Shown: positions 44,073-53,606, numbered from the stretch's first letter. The stretch: 64,000 bases of DNA from a bacterium (GCA_024226735.1 JAAELL010000327.1:1-64000); one strand, 5' to 3'. Program-made: numbers and translations. Notes: generated by a model not told the origin, from the letters alone.

Positions 44073-45022
44073 CAGCTCGAGAGGACCGCCGCGATGCACG
44101 CGACGTTGACGATGTCCGTGGTGGTGCAGCCACGGGACAGATCCATGAAGGGATGCTCGAGGCCCTGCACCAGGGGGCCCAGCGCTTCCGCGCCCGCCAA
44201 GCGTTGCACCAGCTTGTACGCGATGTTGCCCGAGTCGAGGTCGGGAAAGACCAGGACGTTGGCGCGCCCACCCAAGGCTGAGCGCGGCGCCTTCTTCGAC
44301 GCGACGTCGGGCACGATCGCGGCGTCGACCTGCAGCTCGCCGTCACAGGTCAGTTGACCCGCGCGCGCGGCGAGCTTCTCGGAGGCGGCGCGTACCTTGT
44401 CGACGCGCGGATGTTGCGCGGAGCCCTTGGTCGAGAACGAGAGGAGCGCGACGCGCGGCGCCGTACCGACGAGTCGCCGATGGCTCTCCGCCGAGGCGAG
44501 CGCGATGTCGACGAGCTGGTCCTCGGTCGGGTCCGGCACGACGCCGCAGTCGGCGAAGGTGTAGACCTCGCTCGAGAGGATCATCAAGAAGCACGACGAG
44601 AGCGTCTTCATGCCTGACTCGAGCCCGATCATTTGCAGCCCCGCGCGGAGCACGCTGGCCGTCGACGCATCCGAGCCGGCGACGCCGCCGTCGCACGCGC
44701 CGGTCGCGACGAGCCCCGCACCGAAGAACAGTGGCTCGAGCGCCCGCTCGTGCGCCTCGTCGAGGCTCATGCCCTTCGCCTTCCGGCGCTCGAACAGGCG
44801 CTGGGCGATCTCGTCCTTGCGCGGGTGGTTCGTGGGCCGCACGGTCTCGACGCCGGCGGCGGGGCTGCCCATGCCCGGCGTCTCGACGATGACCGGGCGC
44901 GCGAGGCCCTCCGACGCGAGCTGGGCCGCCGCCTGCAACACACGCGGGTCCTGCGACTCGGGCAGGACGATGCGCTTCTCCAGGCGGCGTGCTTTCTCGC
45001 GGAGCTCGAGGACGACGTCCAT
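44072..45022 (-). CDS. pta: Phosphate acetyl/butyryltransferase
   Basis: A 316-residue enzyme of the Pta/Ptb family, which moves an acyl group between CoA and phosphate. The opening [33 protein letters not shown] and the motifs [31 protein letters not shown] and [20 protein letters not shown] are typical. It is the short, domain-only form. It sits between the AtuA pair and the FKBP gene, with a gap of only 3 nt upstream. Confidence 0.92.
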   Translation of the reverse strand: MDVVLELREKARRLEKRIVLPESQDPRVLQAAAQLASEGLARPVIVETPGMGSPAAGVETVRPTNHPRKDEIAQRLFERRKAKGMSLDEAHERALEPLFFGAGLVATGACDGGVAGSDASTASVLRAGLQMIGLESGMKTLSSCFLMILSSEVYTFADCGVVPDPTEDQLVDIALASAESHRRLVGTAPRVALLSFSTKGSAQHPRVDKVRAASEKLAARAGQLTCDGELQVDAAIVPDVASKKAPRSALGGRANVLVFPDLDSGNIAYKLVQRLAGAEALGPLVQGLEHPFMDLSRGCTTTDIVNVACIAAVLSS

Positions 45023-45025
45023 GCC

Positions 45026-45373
45026 TCAGGCCTCCGGCGTCGCGCTCAGGACTTCGTCGGGCACGTCGAGCTCCATGCGCAAGAGCGCGAGCCCGTGCGT
45101 CTTGCCCTGGGCGTCGGTCTTGAGCGATGCCGAGCCGCCGCCGCCGAGGCTGTCCTCGAGCAGGAAGTTCAAGACGCGCATGTTGGCCGCGACGTAGCGC
45201 TTCACACCGCCGGCATTGATCGCCGCCATGTGCTCGCGCACGCGTTCGGCCGTCAGATGCTCCTCGAGGAACGCGAAGGCCGCGTCGCTGCGCGCGATCA
45301 CCCCGGCGTTGGAGCCCTCGCCCTTGTCGCCCGAGCGGGCGGCGGCGATGCGGGAAAGCAGGACCTTGGTCAT
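45026..45373 (-). CDS. AtuA-like C-terminal domain protein
   Basis: A 115-residue protein matching the C-terminal domain that follows the DUF1446 domain in AtuA-type proteins: MTKVLLSRIAAARSGDKGEGSNAGVIARS, then NFLLEDSLGGGGSASLKTDAQGKTHGLALLRMEL. The gene is separate here and overlaps the large AtuA gene by 4 nt (ATGA), so the two parts are made together. Confidence 0.85.
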   Translation of the reverse strand: MTKVLLSRIAAARSGDKGEGSNAGVIARSDAAFAFLEEHLTAERVREHMAAINAGGVKRYVAANMRVLNFLLEDSLGGGGSASLKTDAQGKTHGLALLRMELDVPDEVLSATPEA

Positions 45374-46755
45374 CGCGCTTCCCCCGAGATCGAGACGCTG
45401 ACGGTCGTTTCGACGAGCTCCTTCGAGAGCAGCGCCGGCCAGTAGCCAATGATCTCGGTCGCCTTGGGCCGTCCGCCGGCGAAGCCGGTCACGCCCGGCG
45501 GGCCGCTGGTGACGAGCGGCACGAGCTCCGAGCCGAAGCGGTTCACCTTCTTGCGGTCGGGTCCCTTGACGCCGAGGCGCAGGACGACCTCCGACGGTTC
45601 TTCGGCGCCGGGGACCGGGATCCCCGCGTGGCAGACGTTCGCACCGACGAACTCGATCAGCTTCTCCTCGTCCGCGTACTCGAACCCGTCCATCGCGAGC
45701 CGCTCCCAGACGATGTCGCTGCACAGCCGCGCCTTCTCGAGCGCGTCCGGCCCGGACACGGTCAGCTGCCCGACGGACTTCCAGCCGTCCTGGTAGCTCA
45801 TCGACACCTTGTAGGTGGGCGTCGCCGGTGCGCCTCGCACCCCGGTGATTCCGACGCGGTCGCCGCCGAGGTCGGTCAGCTCGAAGCTGGTGAAGTCGGC
45901 GACGACGTCGGGCGTCATGTACTCGGCGGGGTCGCCCATCTCGTAGGCGAGCTGGTGCGCGACCGTCGAGCGGTCGACGGCGCCACCGGTGCCCTCGTGC
46001 TTGGTAACGAAGAACGAGCCGTCCGGGTGGGCCTCGATGACCGGATAGCCGATGCGCGCCATGTCCTTGATGCGGCGCCAGTCGGTGTAGTTGCCGCCCG
46101 TGCACTGGGCGCCGCACTCGACGATGTGCCCGGCGACGGTGCCCGCGGCGAGCTTGTCCCAGTCCTCGCTGCCCCAGCCGAACTCGTGGATCAGGGGACC
46201 GATGACGAGACCGGGGTCGGTGCCGCGCCCGGTGATCACGATCTGCGCACCCGCATCGAGCGCTTCGGCGATCGGGAACGCGCCGAGGTATACGTTCGCA
46301 CTCGTGACGCGGTCGCGGACCGTCGAAAGCGGCTCGCCCGTGTCCATGTTGCGGAACTCTTCGCCCGCATCCATCAACTCGTCGAGGCGCCCCATGATGT
46401 CGTCGCCCTCGACGACGGCGACCTTGATGCCGCTGATCCCGTGCTTGTCGATCACCTCCATCACCGCGTCGCGGCAAGCGCGCGGGTTGACTCCGCCGGC
46501 GTTGGCGACGACGCGGATGTTCTTCTCGATGAGCTGGGGGAGGATGCGGTCGATGAGCTGGACGAAGTCCGTCGCGTAGCCCTTGGAGGGATCGCGCGCA
46601 TGGAGCTTCTGCATGATGCTCATCGTCACCTCGGCCAGGTAGTCGAGGGTGAGGTAGTGGAGGGGGCCCTCGTTCACGAGGCGGACTGGACCGAGGATCG
46701 AGTCCCCCCAGAAGCCTTGTCCGTTGGCGACGAGGACCTTGTCTTTGCCGGGCAT
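45370..46755 (-). CDS. AtuA family (DUF1446) protein
   Basis: A 461-residue cytosolic protein of the acyclic terpene utilisation AtuA/DUF1446 family, of uncertain chemistry. Typical blocks are VLVANGQGFWGDS, LTLDYLAEVTMSIMQKL, VVANAGGVNPRACRDAV, VYLGAFPIAEALDAGAQIVITGRGTDPGLVIGPLIHEFGW and SFELTDLGGDRVGITGVRGAPATPTYKVS. It heads an operon with its own C-terminal domain gene, pta and an FKBP lipoprotein gene. A role in degrading branched or terpenoid acids would fit the acyl transfer by Pta, but this is inference. Confidence 0.9.
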   Translation of the reverse strand: MPGKDKVLVANGQGFWGDSILGPVRLVNEGPLHYLTLDYLAEVTMSIMQKLHARDPSKGYATDFVQLIDRILPQLIEKNIRVVANAGGVNPRACRDAVMEVIDKHGISGIKVAVVEGDDIMGRLDELMDAGEEFRNMDTGEPLSTVRDRVTSANVYLGAFPIAEALDAGAQIVITGRGTDPGLVIGPLIHEFGWGSEDWDKLAAGTVAGHIVECGAQCTGGNYTDWRRIKDMARIGYPVIEAHPDGSFFVTKHEGTGGAVDRSTVAHQLAYEMGDPAEYMTPDVVADFTSFELTDLGGDRVGITGVRGAPATPTYKVSMSYQDGWKSVGQLTVSGPDALEKARLCSDIVWERLAMDGFEYADEEKLIEFVGANVCHAGIPVPGAEEPSEVVLRLGVKGPDRKKVNRFGSELVPLVTSGPPGVTGFAGGRPKATEIIGYWPALLSKELVETTVSVSISGEAR

Positions 46756-46851
46756 GTAAGGGTCGTGGGTTGAAGGGGCGCACAGTGTACGGAGCGCGGG
46801 GCCCAAGATCGCTGCCACACCCGCCGCTACCCCTGCTGCTACGATGGGAAG

Positions 46852-47469
46852 ATGCCTCCCCACGTGCTCGTCACCGGCTTCGGCGCCTTCGAGGGCGTCG
46901 AGGACAACCCCAGCGGTCAGGCGGCGCGCGCCCTCGACGGGACGCGTGTCCCGACCCGGGACGGCGTCGAGCTCGGCGTACGCGGGATCGAGCTCCCCGT
47001 GACGTTCCGCGGGGCGCCCGAAGCCCTGGAGGACGCGCTGCTGGCCGCCCGACCCGTGGCGATCGTCGCGACCGGCGTGCACCGCGGGCCGTGCATGCGG
47101 CTCGAGCGGCGCGCCGGCGCCAGCCTGCGCTCGGGGCGGCCGGACAACGACGGGGTCGTCGCCGAGTCGCTCTCGCTCTCGGGACCGAGCGCCGACCGCG
47201 ACCTGGAGACCGAGCTCGATCTCGACCGCCTCGAGGACGTCCTGCGCGCGTCGGGCGCCGCCGACGTGATGCGTTCCGAGGACGCCGGCGGCTACGTCTG
47301 CGAGTGCGTCTACCGGCGCGTGCTCGAGATCGGCGTACGCGAGGGGATCCCGGGCCTGTTCCTGCACGTCCCGCCGCTCGCGTCGATGGCGGTGGCCGAC
47401 CAGCTGCCGCTCGTGCGTGCCGTCGTCGCCGAGGTCGCCGCGCAGATCAGCGCAGCTCGTCGAAGCTGA
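46852..47469 (+). CDS. pcp: Pyroglutamyl-peptidase I
   Basis: A 205-residue cysteine peptidase that removes N-terminal pyroglutamate. VLVTGFGAFEGVEDNPS is the family opening, C144 lies in AGGYVCECVYRRVL, the His is in GLFLHVP, and the Glu is probably in the RLERRAGASLRSGRPDNDG segment. It is somewhat short and its middle is divergent, but the catalytic triad can be placed. Its end overlaps the end of the gene on the other strand by 23 nt. Confidence 0.88.
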   Translation: MPPHVLVTGFGAFEGVEDNPSGQAARALDGTRVPTRDGVELGVRGIELPVTFRGAPEALEDALLAARPVAIVATGVHRGPCMRLERRAGASLRSGRPDNDGVVAESLSLSGPSADRDLETELDLDRLEDVLRASGAADVMRSEDAGGYVCECVYRRVLEIGVREGIPGLFLHVPPLASMAVADQLPLVRAVVAEVAAQISAARRS

Positions 47470-49408
47470 TGTCGCGGTCCTCGCCGACGCCGCCCGGCTT
47501 GCCATCGGCGCCGAAGGACATGAGCTTGAAGTCCTCGGTTCCGCTGGGCGGGGCGTAGACGTAGAGGTTGCCCCAGGGGTCGCGAGGCAGCTCGCGCATG
47601 TCGAGGTAGGTCAGGCCGTTCGCGTCGGGCGTCACCAGCACGACGAGGTTGTCGGGGAAACGGCCCGAGTTCCTGATCACGAACTGCGTGAGCGCCTGGT
47701 TGATCGTGTACAGGTCCGCGTAGACCTTGCGCTCGCGCGCGTCGCTGAGCGCATCGAGCATTCGCGGCATGATGGCCGACGACATCAGTCCGATCATGAC
47801 GAAGGTCGACTCTCCCGCCGAACCGGCGAGGGCCGTGAGGTTGACCGCCATCGAGCGGTCGAGCACGCCGCGCACGACGACGTCCTCACCTTCGATCGTC
47901 GTCCATTCGACCCAGCAGCGGGCGTCGCGCGCGAGATCGGCGTAGGGCGGGAGCACGAGCCCCGCTTCGCGCGGCAGGAGCGAGCCGGAGCGCGAGCGCA
48001 CCCCGTTCGCCAGCGCCGAAGCCACCAGCGAGGCGAGTCCATAGCCAGACTCGATCATGCGCGGCGAGTCGAGGAAGCCGAGGGTGTACGCATCCTTCAG
48101 GCCGCCCTCGGGAAGTTGTGCCAAGAGGCCAGGGTGCTCGAGCACGTTGCCGCGTGGCGCGCGCAGATGCTCGCGGGCGGCGACGGCCGCTTGGGGCGTC
48201 GCGCCGGCGAGCAGGACGTCGCCGGCGATCGTCAGCGAGGGCTGGAACGGCACAGGAAGGCCCGGGAAGGTCAGCGAGTGGTAGAGATGATCGGCATGCG
48301 TCCAGGTCCGCACCTGTACCCACCCGTCGGCTTCCGCCTCGAGCACCCCGTTCAGCTGCTCCTCGAGGTTCGCGAGCGTCGCGGCGAATCGTTCGGGGTC
48401 GTCGAGCTTGGCGAAGAGCACCGACGAGGTCAGGCCGCCACCGCCGGTCGTGTCCGAGGCGTACGCGCCGACCGCTCCGCCCAGCGGATCGATCAGGTCC
48501 GCGTACAGATCGAGGCCGAGCTCGCTCCGTACCTCCGCGGCGATGTCGACCTCGTCTGCAACCACCGACTCGATCAGCCGCATGAGCTTGGTGGGCTCGA
48601 CCGTCATGACCTCGGCCCACGTCGCGTCGCGTGGGATCATGCGCAGGAGCGCGAGGTCGAGCGGCGCGCCCAGGAGTCCGGCTGCGCGCATGCTCTCGGT
48701 GCCGCCCAAGACGATGAACGCCTCATGCGCGCGGACGTCGTCGTGGCCGAGGACGTAGCGGGCGCGCCCCGCCAGAAGGTCGAGGATCGGCTTGGGGAGC
48801 ACGAGGTCGATCTCAGGCCCGATCAGCTCGAGCGCCCGCGCCAGGTCGACTTCGGCGGCGAATGCGACGCGCGCACCCTCGGGCAGCGCGCCCACTCCGA
48901 TCGCCGGCCGCGCTTCCGTGCGCTCGCCGACGTGCAGCTCGAAGACGTTGTCGCGCGCGCCGATCCAGCCGGGGGGATCCTCGGCGACCTCGTACCAGCC
49001 TTCCGCATTCGCCGTGTCGGTGATGGTTGCACCGGTCTCGGTGAGGAAGGTCCGCACGCCGCGCAGGAGCTCCGCCGCGGCGCCCGCGTCCTTCTCGCGC
49101 AGCGCGAGTCGGGCGACCGGCCCGCGGCTCGGATCGAAGTCGAGCGTGAAGCGCGTGGCGCCGTCGAGCAGCCTCCCCAGCAAGACCATGCCCTTGGGCG
49201 GGATGTCCGGGTCGCCCTGTTCCGCCATCAGCTCCGCCAGCCGCAGCGGTATCAGCCGCAGACCCTGCAGCAGTCCGGCGTCCTTCTCGTCGACGAGGAT
49301 CGCGGACAGCCCGCCATGCTCGAGGTCGACGAGGACGTCGTCCTGGGTGGGGGGGAGTGCGAGAGGGGAGAGGAGAGCGAGGAAGGTCAGCATCACCGTA
49401 TTCAGCAT
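47447..49408 (-). CDS. Exported protein fused to a GspG-like pseudopilin domain
   Basis: A 653-residue exported protein. The signal peptide is MLNTVMLTFLALLSPLALPPTQ. Residues about 25-500 are a DUF3352-like secreted domain with phrases such as GGLTSSVLFAKLDDPERFAATLANLEEQLNG. The last 150 residues are like the type II secretion pseudopilin GspG. A membrane-type segment (STFVMIGLMSSAIMPRML) is followed by ARERKVYADLYTINQALTQFVIRNSGRFPDN, then by LPRDPWGNLYVY and FKLMSFGADGKPGGVGEDRDI. Such a fusion is unusual because pseudopilins normally start with a prepilin peptide. The gene overlaps pcp by 23 nt at its end. Confidence 0.8.
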   Translation of the reverse strand: MLNTVMLTFLALLSPLALPPTQDDVLVDLEHGGLSAILVDEKDAGLLQGLRLIPLRLAELMAEQGDPDIPPKGMVLLGRLLDGATRFTLDFDPSRGPVARLALREKDAGAAAELLRGVRTFLTETGATITDTANAEGWYEVAEDPPGWIGARDNVFELHVGERTEARPAIGVGALPEGARVAFAAEVDLARALELIGPEIDLVLPKPILDLLAGRARYVLGHDDVRAHEAFIVLGGTESMRAAGLLGAPLDLALLRMIPRDATWAEVMTVEPTKLMRLIESVVADEVDIAAEVRSELGLDLYADLIDPLGGAVGAYASDTTGGGGLTSSVLFAKLDDPERFAATLANLEEQLNGVLEAEADGWVQVRTWTHADHLYHSLTFPGLPVPFQPSLTIAGDVLLAGATPQAAVAAREHLRAPRGNVLEHPGLLAQLPEGGLKDAYTLGFLDSPRMIESGYGLASLVASALANGVRSRSGSLLPREAGLVLPPYADLARDARCWVEWTTIEGEDVVVRGVLDRSMAVNLTALAGSAGESTFVMIGLMSSAIMPRMLDALSDARERKVYADLYTINQALTQFVIRNSGRFPDNLVVLVTPDANGLTYLDMRELPRDPWGNLYVYAPPSGTEDFKLMSFGADGKPGGVGEDRDISFDELR

Positions 49409-49443
49409 CGCGGTAGTCTGGGAATCGGGCTGCTCGGAATCGA

Positions 49444-49959
49444 TCAGGCCTCTTGGGATGGATCAGGCTCGAGCTCGATCGGCGGGCGCTCGTCGGCCGA
49501 CGTGGGCACCGAGGCGGCGAACGCGCGGAACGCCGCCACGAATCGTACGACGTCCAGGCCCATGTATTCCGGCGATCCCTCTTTCGCGACGCGCTCGAGC
49601 CGTGCCGTGCCGTCCTCGGCGAGCCGTTCGAGGCCGCGCGGCTGCTCCATCGGAATCTTGAGCGCCGCCGCGGCGCACTGGATCAGCCCCTGCAGCATTT
49701 CCGCCTGCAGCGCGTCGTGCTTGGCCTGGTGCCAGAGCCCCTCCCAGGCCTCGTGGGCCTCCCACAGGTAGCCGTGGTTGTAGAGGTCGATTCCGTAGAG
49801 GTAGTCCTCGTTCTCGCTCCAGTCCTCGGGGACGAAGTAGCCCGCGGGCTCCTCGGGTTCGGTCGAGTACGAGTGCCCCTCGGGGTCGCGCGTGGGGTGC
49901 GGGTCGCGCCCGGGGAGGAAGGCGTAGGCGGGGAAGGGACGCCCGGGGAGGTAGCGCAT
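49444..49959 (-). CDS. DUF309 domain protein
   Basis: A 171-residue soluble protein with a DUF309 domain: LYNHGYLWEAHEAWEGLWHQAKHDALQAEMLQGLIQCAAAALKIPMEQ is the family signature. The function of the family is unknown. It starts at the ATG at 49959 and its stop lies 35 nt upstream of the GspG-like fusion gene on the same strand. Confidence 0.85.
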   Translation of the reverse strand: MRYLPGRPFPAYAFLPGRDPHPTRDPEGHSYSTEPEEPAGYFVPEDWSENEDYLYGIDLYNHGYLWEAHEAWEGLWHQAKHDALQAEMLQGLIQCAAAALKIPMEQPRGLERLAEDGTARLERVAKEGSPEYMGLDVVRFVAAFRAFAASVPTSADERPPIELEPDPSQEA

Positions 49960-50000
49960 CGCTCGCGTTAGCAGCCCATCGTGAGTTTCACCACGGGCTG

Positions 50001-52463
50001 TCAGGGGAAGACTTCGACGACGAAGTGCTCGAGCTCGAGCTCGCCGTCGCGCACGAACAGGCCCACGTGACGGGCCCCGGGGAGGTCGACCACGATGCGC
50101 GCGTCGACCGGCTCGGCGTCACCGATCCGAATGCTGAGCGCGCCGTCCGGAGAGACGCGGATCGAGATCTCGGGCGCGGCGCCGGGAGCGAGCGGCGGGT
50201 GGTCGTTCAGGACGCGCGCGGGACGCAGGCGCGCGCCACCGTTCTTCTGCTGGACCGTCCAGAGCGCCATATAGCCCTCGTCGTTGAAGCCGAGGATCTG
50301 CCAGCTACCGGTCGGCGTACCGCCGATCACGAAACCGTGGGCCGTGCCGAGGTGGCGCTCGCCGATGCGGTTCAGCTTGGCGCGGATCTCGTACTCACCC
50401 TCGACCGTGACGGACGTGTCGATCAACGCGGCCGGGCGCACGGCGCTCGCGCGCACCGCGCCGTCCTTGACGCGCAGGGAGCGTGCGCCCTGGCTGAACG
50501 GCGTGTCCCACGCCGAACGTTTGCCCTGCAGTGCGTGCACCCGGCCCAGGAGGAGCCCGGCATCGCGCGCGGCGGCGCGCAGCTCGAGGGCCTGCTCGGC
50601 CAGCTCGCCCGTGTCGGCCAGCGCGAGCGTCGTTTGGGTCGCGAGCGTGTAGGCGCGCAGGATCTTGTCGGGGTGCTTCTTGCGGTACTCCGCCAGGAGC
50701 GTCTTGGCGCGCGTGACGTTGCGGCGCGTCTTCGAGCGGAAGTTGCGCAGGACGTAGTTGCCGCGGTCGAGCCGCTTGAGGCGTTTCTCGAGCGCACCGC
50801 TCTCCTCCTCCGCGAGCGCGATCACTTCGCGGTCGGCGAGGTCGAGGAGCTGCTCGAGCAGGGCAGCCGCGGACTTCTTGCGGTCCAGCCGCTCGAGCAG
50901 GTCCGCCTGCACGAGCAGCACGTCCTTCTCCGGTCGCGCGAGGTCGCCGAGCTTCGTGCGCACGTACTCGATGTGCCCGAGGGCGCGCAGGACGTACTCC
51001 TCCTCGGAGATCGTGGCGCGCTTGCCGCGCTCCTTCGCCTCGTCGGCGCGCGCGCGGTAGGCATCGACCAGGTCCATGCGACGTGCGCGGCGTTCGGGCT
51101 TGGAGCCGATGTGCGTCGGCTTGACCGTCTCGAGGATCCACTGTGTCCAGTCGCGCGTGAAGTCGTCGAGCGTCTCGTGGCCGAGCGGCGAGCTCCTGCC
51201 GAGGAACGTCGCCTCGAACAGCTCGAGCGAGCTCATCCGGCCGCGCAAGATCTCGGCGCGGTACTCGGCGTACAGTGGGCGGTAGGAGTACTCGAACGTC
51301 TCGGGGTGCTCCCACTGCTGGAGGAAGTACACGAGACCCCAGCCCCAGGCGTAGTACTCGCCCGGGTACGAGCCGGGACCGGCGTAGGCGAGCACCGTCT
51401 CGACGCCAGGACCGCTCTTGCTCTCGATCATCCGCGAGAGCGAGCTCAGTCGGTCGAGCGCAGCGTCGGGCCAGAGCACGCGGTGATCGCTCATTGCGAC
51501 TGCGCCCTCGAAGAAGCACGACGTCCCTTCGTTGAGCCACGTCGGCACGTTCATCCCGCGCGCGAGCGCCGTCATGAACTGGTGGCTCGCCTCGTGGAAC
51601 AGCGTGTCGAGCATCTCGTCGAGGCTGCCGTTGCGCTCGCGCGTGTCGAAGCAGTGCACCTCCGACGACCCGGGCGACCACCAGCCTCCGAGGCCGGGGG
51701 ACGGGTCGCCAGCGGGCCACAAGGCGCTCATCGCTTCCCACGTCGGGTGCACGCGGATCGTCGCCTTGACCTTCGGGGCGCGCTTCTCCTGGCCGTCGAA
51801 GTAGACCTGGACGTAGTAGGCGTAGATGTCGTCCATCGTGTCGGCCACGAGGGACACGACGTCGGGCTCGAGGTTGCAGACGAGCTTGTAGTGCTCGCTC
51901 TCGTGCTCGACGAGCGCGTTCGGAGCTTCGCCTTCTTCCTTCTCGCCGGCGGCGGCGTCGAGGTCGACCTCCGCGGCCGCGGCACCGACACGCTCGATCC
52001 ACGCCTCGAGCTTCTTGCGCTGGGACGGATCGGCGACGGGCAGGATGCGCTCGAAGAGCTCGGCCGCGCGCTCGGCCTGTCCGTTCTTGTACAGGTCCTC
52101 GCCCGCGTCGAGCAGGTCGTCGGTGAGCGACTGGAACAATCGTGCGCGCTTCTTGGCCAGCCCGTCGGCCTGGCCAAGGAGCTTCTCGATGCGTGACGCC
52201 TCCTTGCCGCGACCGCTGCGCAGCAACACGAGGCGGGCATCATCGAGGTAGTGCGCGGATTCGTCGCGCCGGCCCAGCTCGAGCAGGCAGCGCCCGATCA
52301 GCTCGAGCGCCTCGACGTCGTCCGTGCTGCGCTTGAGGTGCTCGGTCAGGAGCTCGACTGCGCCGGCGTAGTCCTTCGACTCGGCACGGCGCCGCGCCTC
52401 GTCGACGCCGGCGTCGGGCGCGAAGAGCAGGGGCAGAGCGAGGAGAGCGGTTCGGAGAAGCAT
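50001..52463 (-). CDS. Exported TPR protein with HExxH peptidase-like site (DUF1570-like)
   Basis: An 820-residue exported protein. The signal peptide is MLLRTALLALPLLFAPDAG. N-terminal TPR-type helices (about residues 20-170) are followed by a gluzincin-like domain with H290-E-A-S-H294 in MLDTLFHEASHQFMTALARG and downstream NEGTSCFFEG, the pattern of DUF1570 peptidases. The last 270 residues include a beta-sandwich (SVTVEGEYEIRAKLNRIGERHLGTAHGFVIGG). The ATG at 52463 was preferred over one five codons upstream. A hairpin terminator for the next gene lies just upstream. Substrate unknown. Confidence 0.85.
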   Translation of the reverse strand: MLLRTALLALPLLFAPDAGVDEARRRAESKDYAGAVELLTEHLKRSTDDVEALELIGRCLLELGRRDESAHYLDDARLVLLRSGRGKEASRIEKLLGQADGLAKKRARLFQSLTDDLLDAGEDLYKNGQAERAAELFERILPVADPSQRKKLEAWIERVGAAAAEVDLDAAAGEKEEGEAPNALVEHESEHYKLVCNLEPDVVSLVADTMDDIYAYYVQVYFDGQEKRAPKVKATIRVHPTWEAMSALWPAGDPSPGLGGWWSPGSSEVHCFDTRERNGSLDEMLDTLFHEASHQFMTALARGMNVPTWLNEGTSCFFEGAVAMSDHRVLWPDAALDRLSSLSRMIESKSGPGVETVLAYAGPGSYPGEYYAWGWGLVYFLQQWEHPETFEYSYRPLYAEYRAEILRGRMSSLELFEATFLGRSSPLGHETLDDFTRDWTQWILETVKPTHIGSKPERRARRMDLVDAYRARADEAKERGKRATISEEEYVLRALGHIEYVRTKLGDLARPEKDVLLVQADLLERLDRKKSAAALLEQLLDLADREVIALAEEESGALEKRLKRLDRGNYVLRNFRSKTRRNVTRAKTLLAEYRKKHPDKILRAYTLATQTTLALADTGELAEQALELRAAARDAGLLLGRVHALQGKRSAWDTPFSQGARSLRVKDGAVRASAVRPAALIDTSVTVEGEYEIRAKLNRIGERHLGTAHGFVIGGTPTGSWQILGFNDEGYMALWTVQQKNGGARLRPARVLNDHPPLAPGAAPEISIRVSPDGALSIRIGDAEPVDARIVVDLPGARHVGLFVRDGELELEHFVVEVFP

Positions 52464-52480
52464 GGCGGCGCAACACAATA

Positions 52481-52515
52481 ACGCGGCCGCGCCCCTGCGG
52501 GGGGCACAGCCGCGT
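52481..52515 (-). terminator. Probable terminator of the Met-rich protein gene
   Basis: ACGCGGC and GCCGCGT pair, and inside them GCCCC pairs with GGGGC, giving a branched 12-bp hairpin 23 nt after the stop at 52539. The minus strand continues TATTGTGTTG, moderately T-rich. Confidence 0.55.
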
Positions 52516-52538
52516 CTGAATCCGGTATGTGAGCGTCG

Positions 52539-53606
52539 TTACTCGGTCGCGACGGTCGTCTTCATGGTTCCGGACATGTCCATGCTCATCTCGAAGCTCA
52601 TCTCCTGGCCGCCCATGTCCATGCCCATTTCCATGTCCATGGCCACGGCGGCTTCGCCTTCGAGCTCGAGCGAGTGGATGACGCCGGCCTTGATGTTCCA
52701 GAGCATCTGACCCTTGGTCTCGAGCGCGAACTCGACGTCGACGCGGTCGATGTTCATGTCGACGCCCTCGGGGGCTTCCTCGGCGATCATCTCTTCGATC
52801 AGGTCGCTCATGTCGCGGGCGGTGTCGATCTCGATCGAGAGCTCGATCACGGCCACTTCGGCACCGTCGACTTCACGCGTCTCGGCGAACTTGGCGGTCG
52901 CCTCGCCCTCGAGCATGTCGGCGAGCATCTCGCGCATGTCGGCCATCATCGTCGGGTCCGGGCCACCGCCCATCTCCTGGCCGTCCATCTCGATGTCGAT
53001 CTTGAGGTCGCCACCCGGGGCGAGGATGTCGACCAGACCCGAGAGCTCGATGTCCCAGCTGTCGCCTTCGGAGACTTCGTCCTCCGGGAGCAGACCGCGC
53101 AGGTCCATGTCCTCGATCAGGTTCTCGAGCAGCTCATCGTCGCCTTCGTCGTCGCCGAAGGAGAGCTTGTACTCGTCCGCGTCCCCGTCCCAAGCGAACG
53201 TGATCGTCTTGCCTTCGAGCTCGGAGGAGCCCGAGCCGGTCGCGGTCTCGTCGTTGGTCTGGCCCATCGCCTCGACCGTCATGTCGACTTCCATGTCCTG
53301 CGAGATGGTGTCGTACGAGCGCTTCAGCTTGGCCGGCCTGCCGTCCTTCACGGAGACGTACTCGTCACTGACGGTGACGATGTGCGTCATCGTCATGTCC
53401 ATCTCCATCTGCGGCATCATCGGGTTCTCTTCGCCGTTCATGAGCATGCTCATGTCGTCGAGCCCGAACTTGACCGTGTTCGTGAACGTCTTCGTCAGCG
53501 TGCTCCCGTCGGCGGGGGAGAACTTGACCGAAGCGGCCTTCGGGGTGAAGGCGAACAGGGCAGGGGCTCCGAGAGCGATGGCGAGGAGAGTTTTGGAGTG
53601 TTTCAT
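52539..53606 (-). CDS. Methionine-rich secreted protein (DUF6263-like)
   Basis: A 355-residue exported protein with signal peptide MKHSKTLLAIALGAPALFAFTPKAA. The chain is dominated by long amphipathic beta strands in which Met alternates with acidic residues, for example MPQMEMDMTMTHIV and AVAMDMEMGMDMGGQEMSFEMSMDMSG. The overall plan (two halves with EGDSW in the middle) fits the DUF6263 family of exported proteins. Function is unknown; the alternating Met pattern could bind copper or scavenge oxidants, but that is speculation. Confidence 0.82.
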   Translation of the reverse strand: MKHSKTLLAIALGAPALFAFTPKAASVKFSPADGSTLTKTFTNTVKFGLDDMSMLMNGEENPMMPQMEMDMTMTHIVTVSDEYVSVKDGRPAKLKRSYDTISQDMEVDMTVEAMGQTNDETATGSGSSELEGKTITFAWDGDADEYKLSFGDDEGDDELLENLIEDMDLRGLLPEDEVSEGDSWDIELSGLVDILAPGGDLKIDIEMDGQEMGGGPDPTMMADMREMLADMLEGEATAKFAETREVDGAEVAVIELSIEIDTARDMSDLIEEMIAEEAPEGVDMNIDRVDVEFALETKGQMLWNIKAGVIHSLELEGEAAVAMDMEMGMDMGGQEMSFEMSMDMSGTMKTTVATE

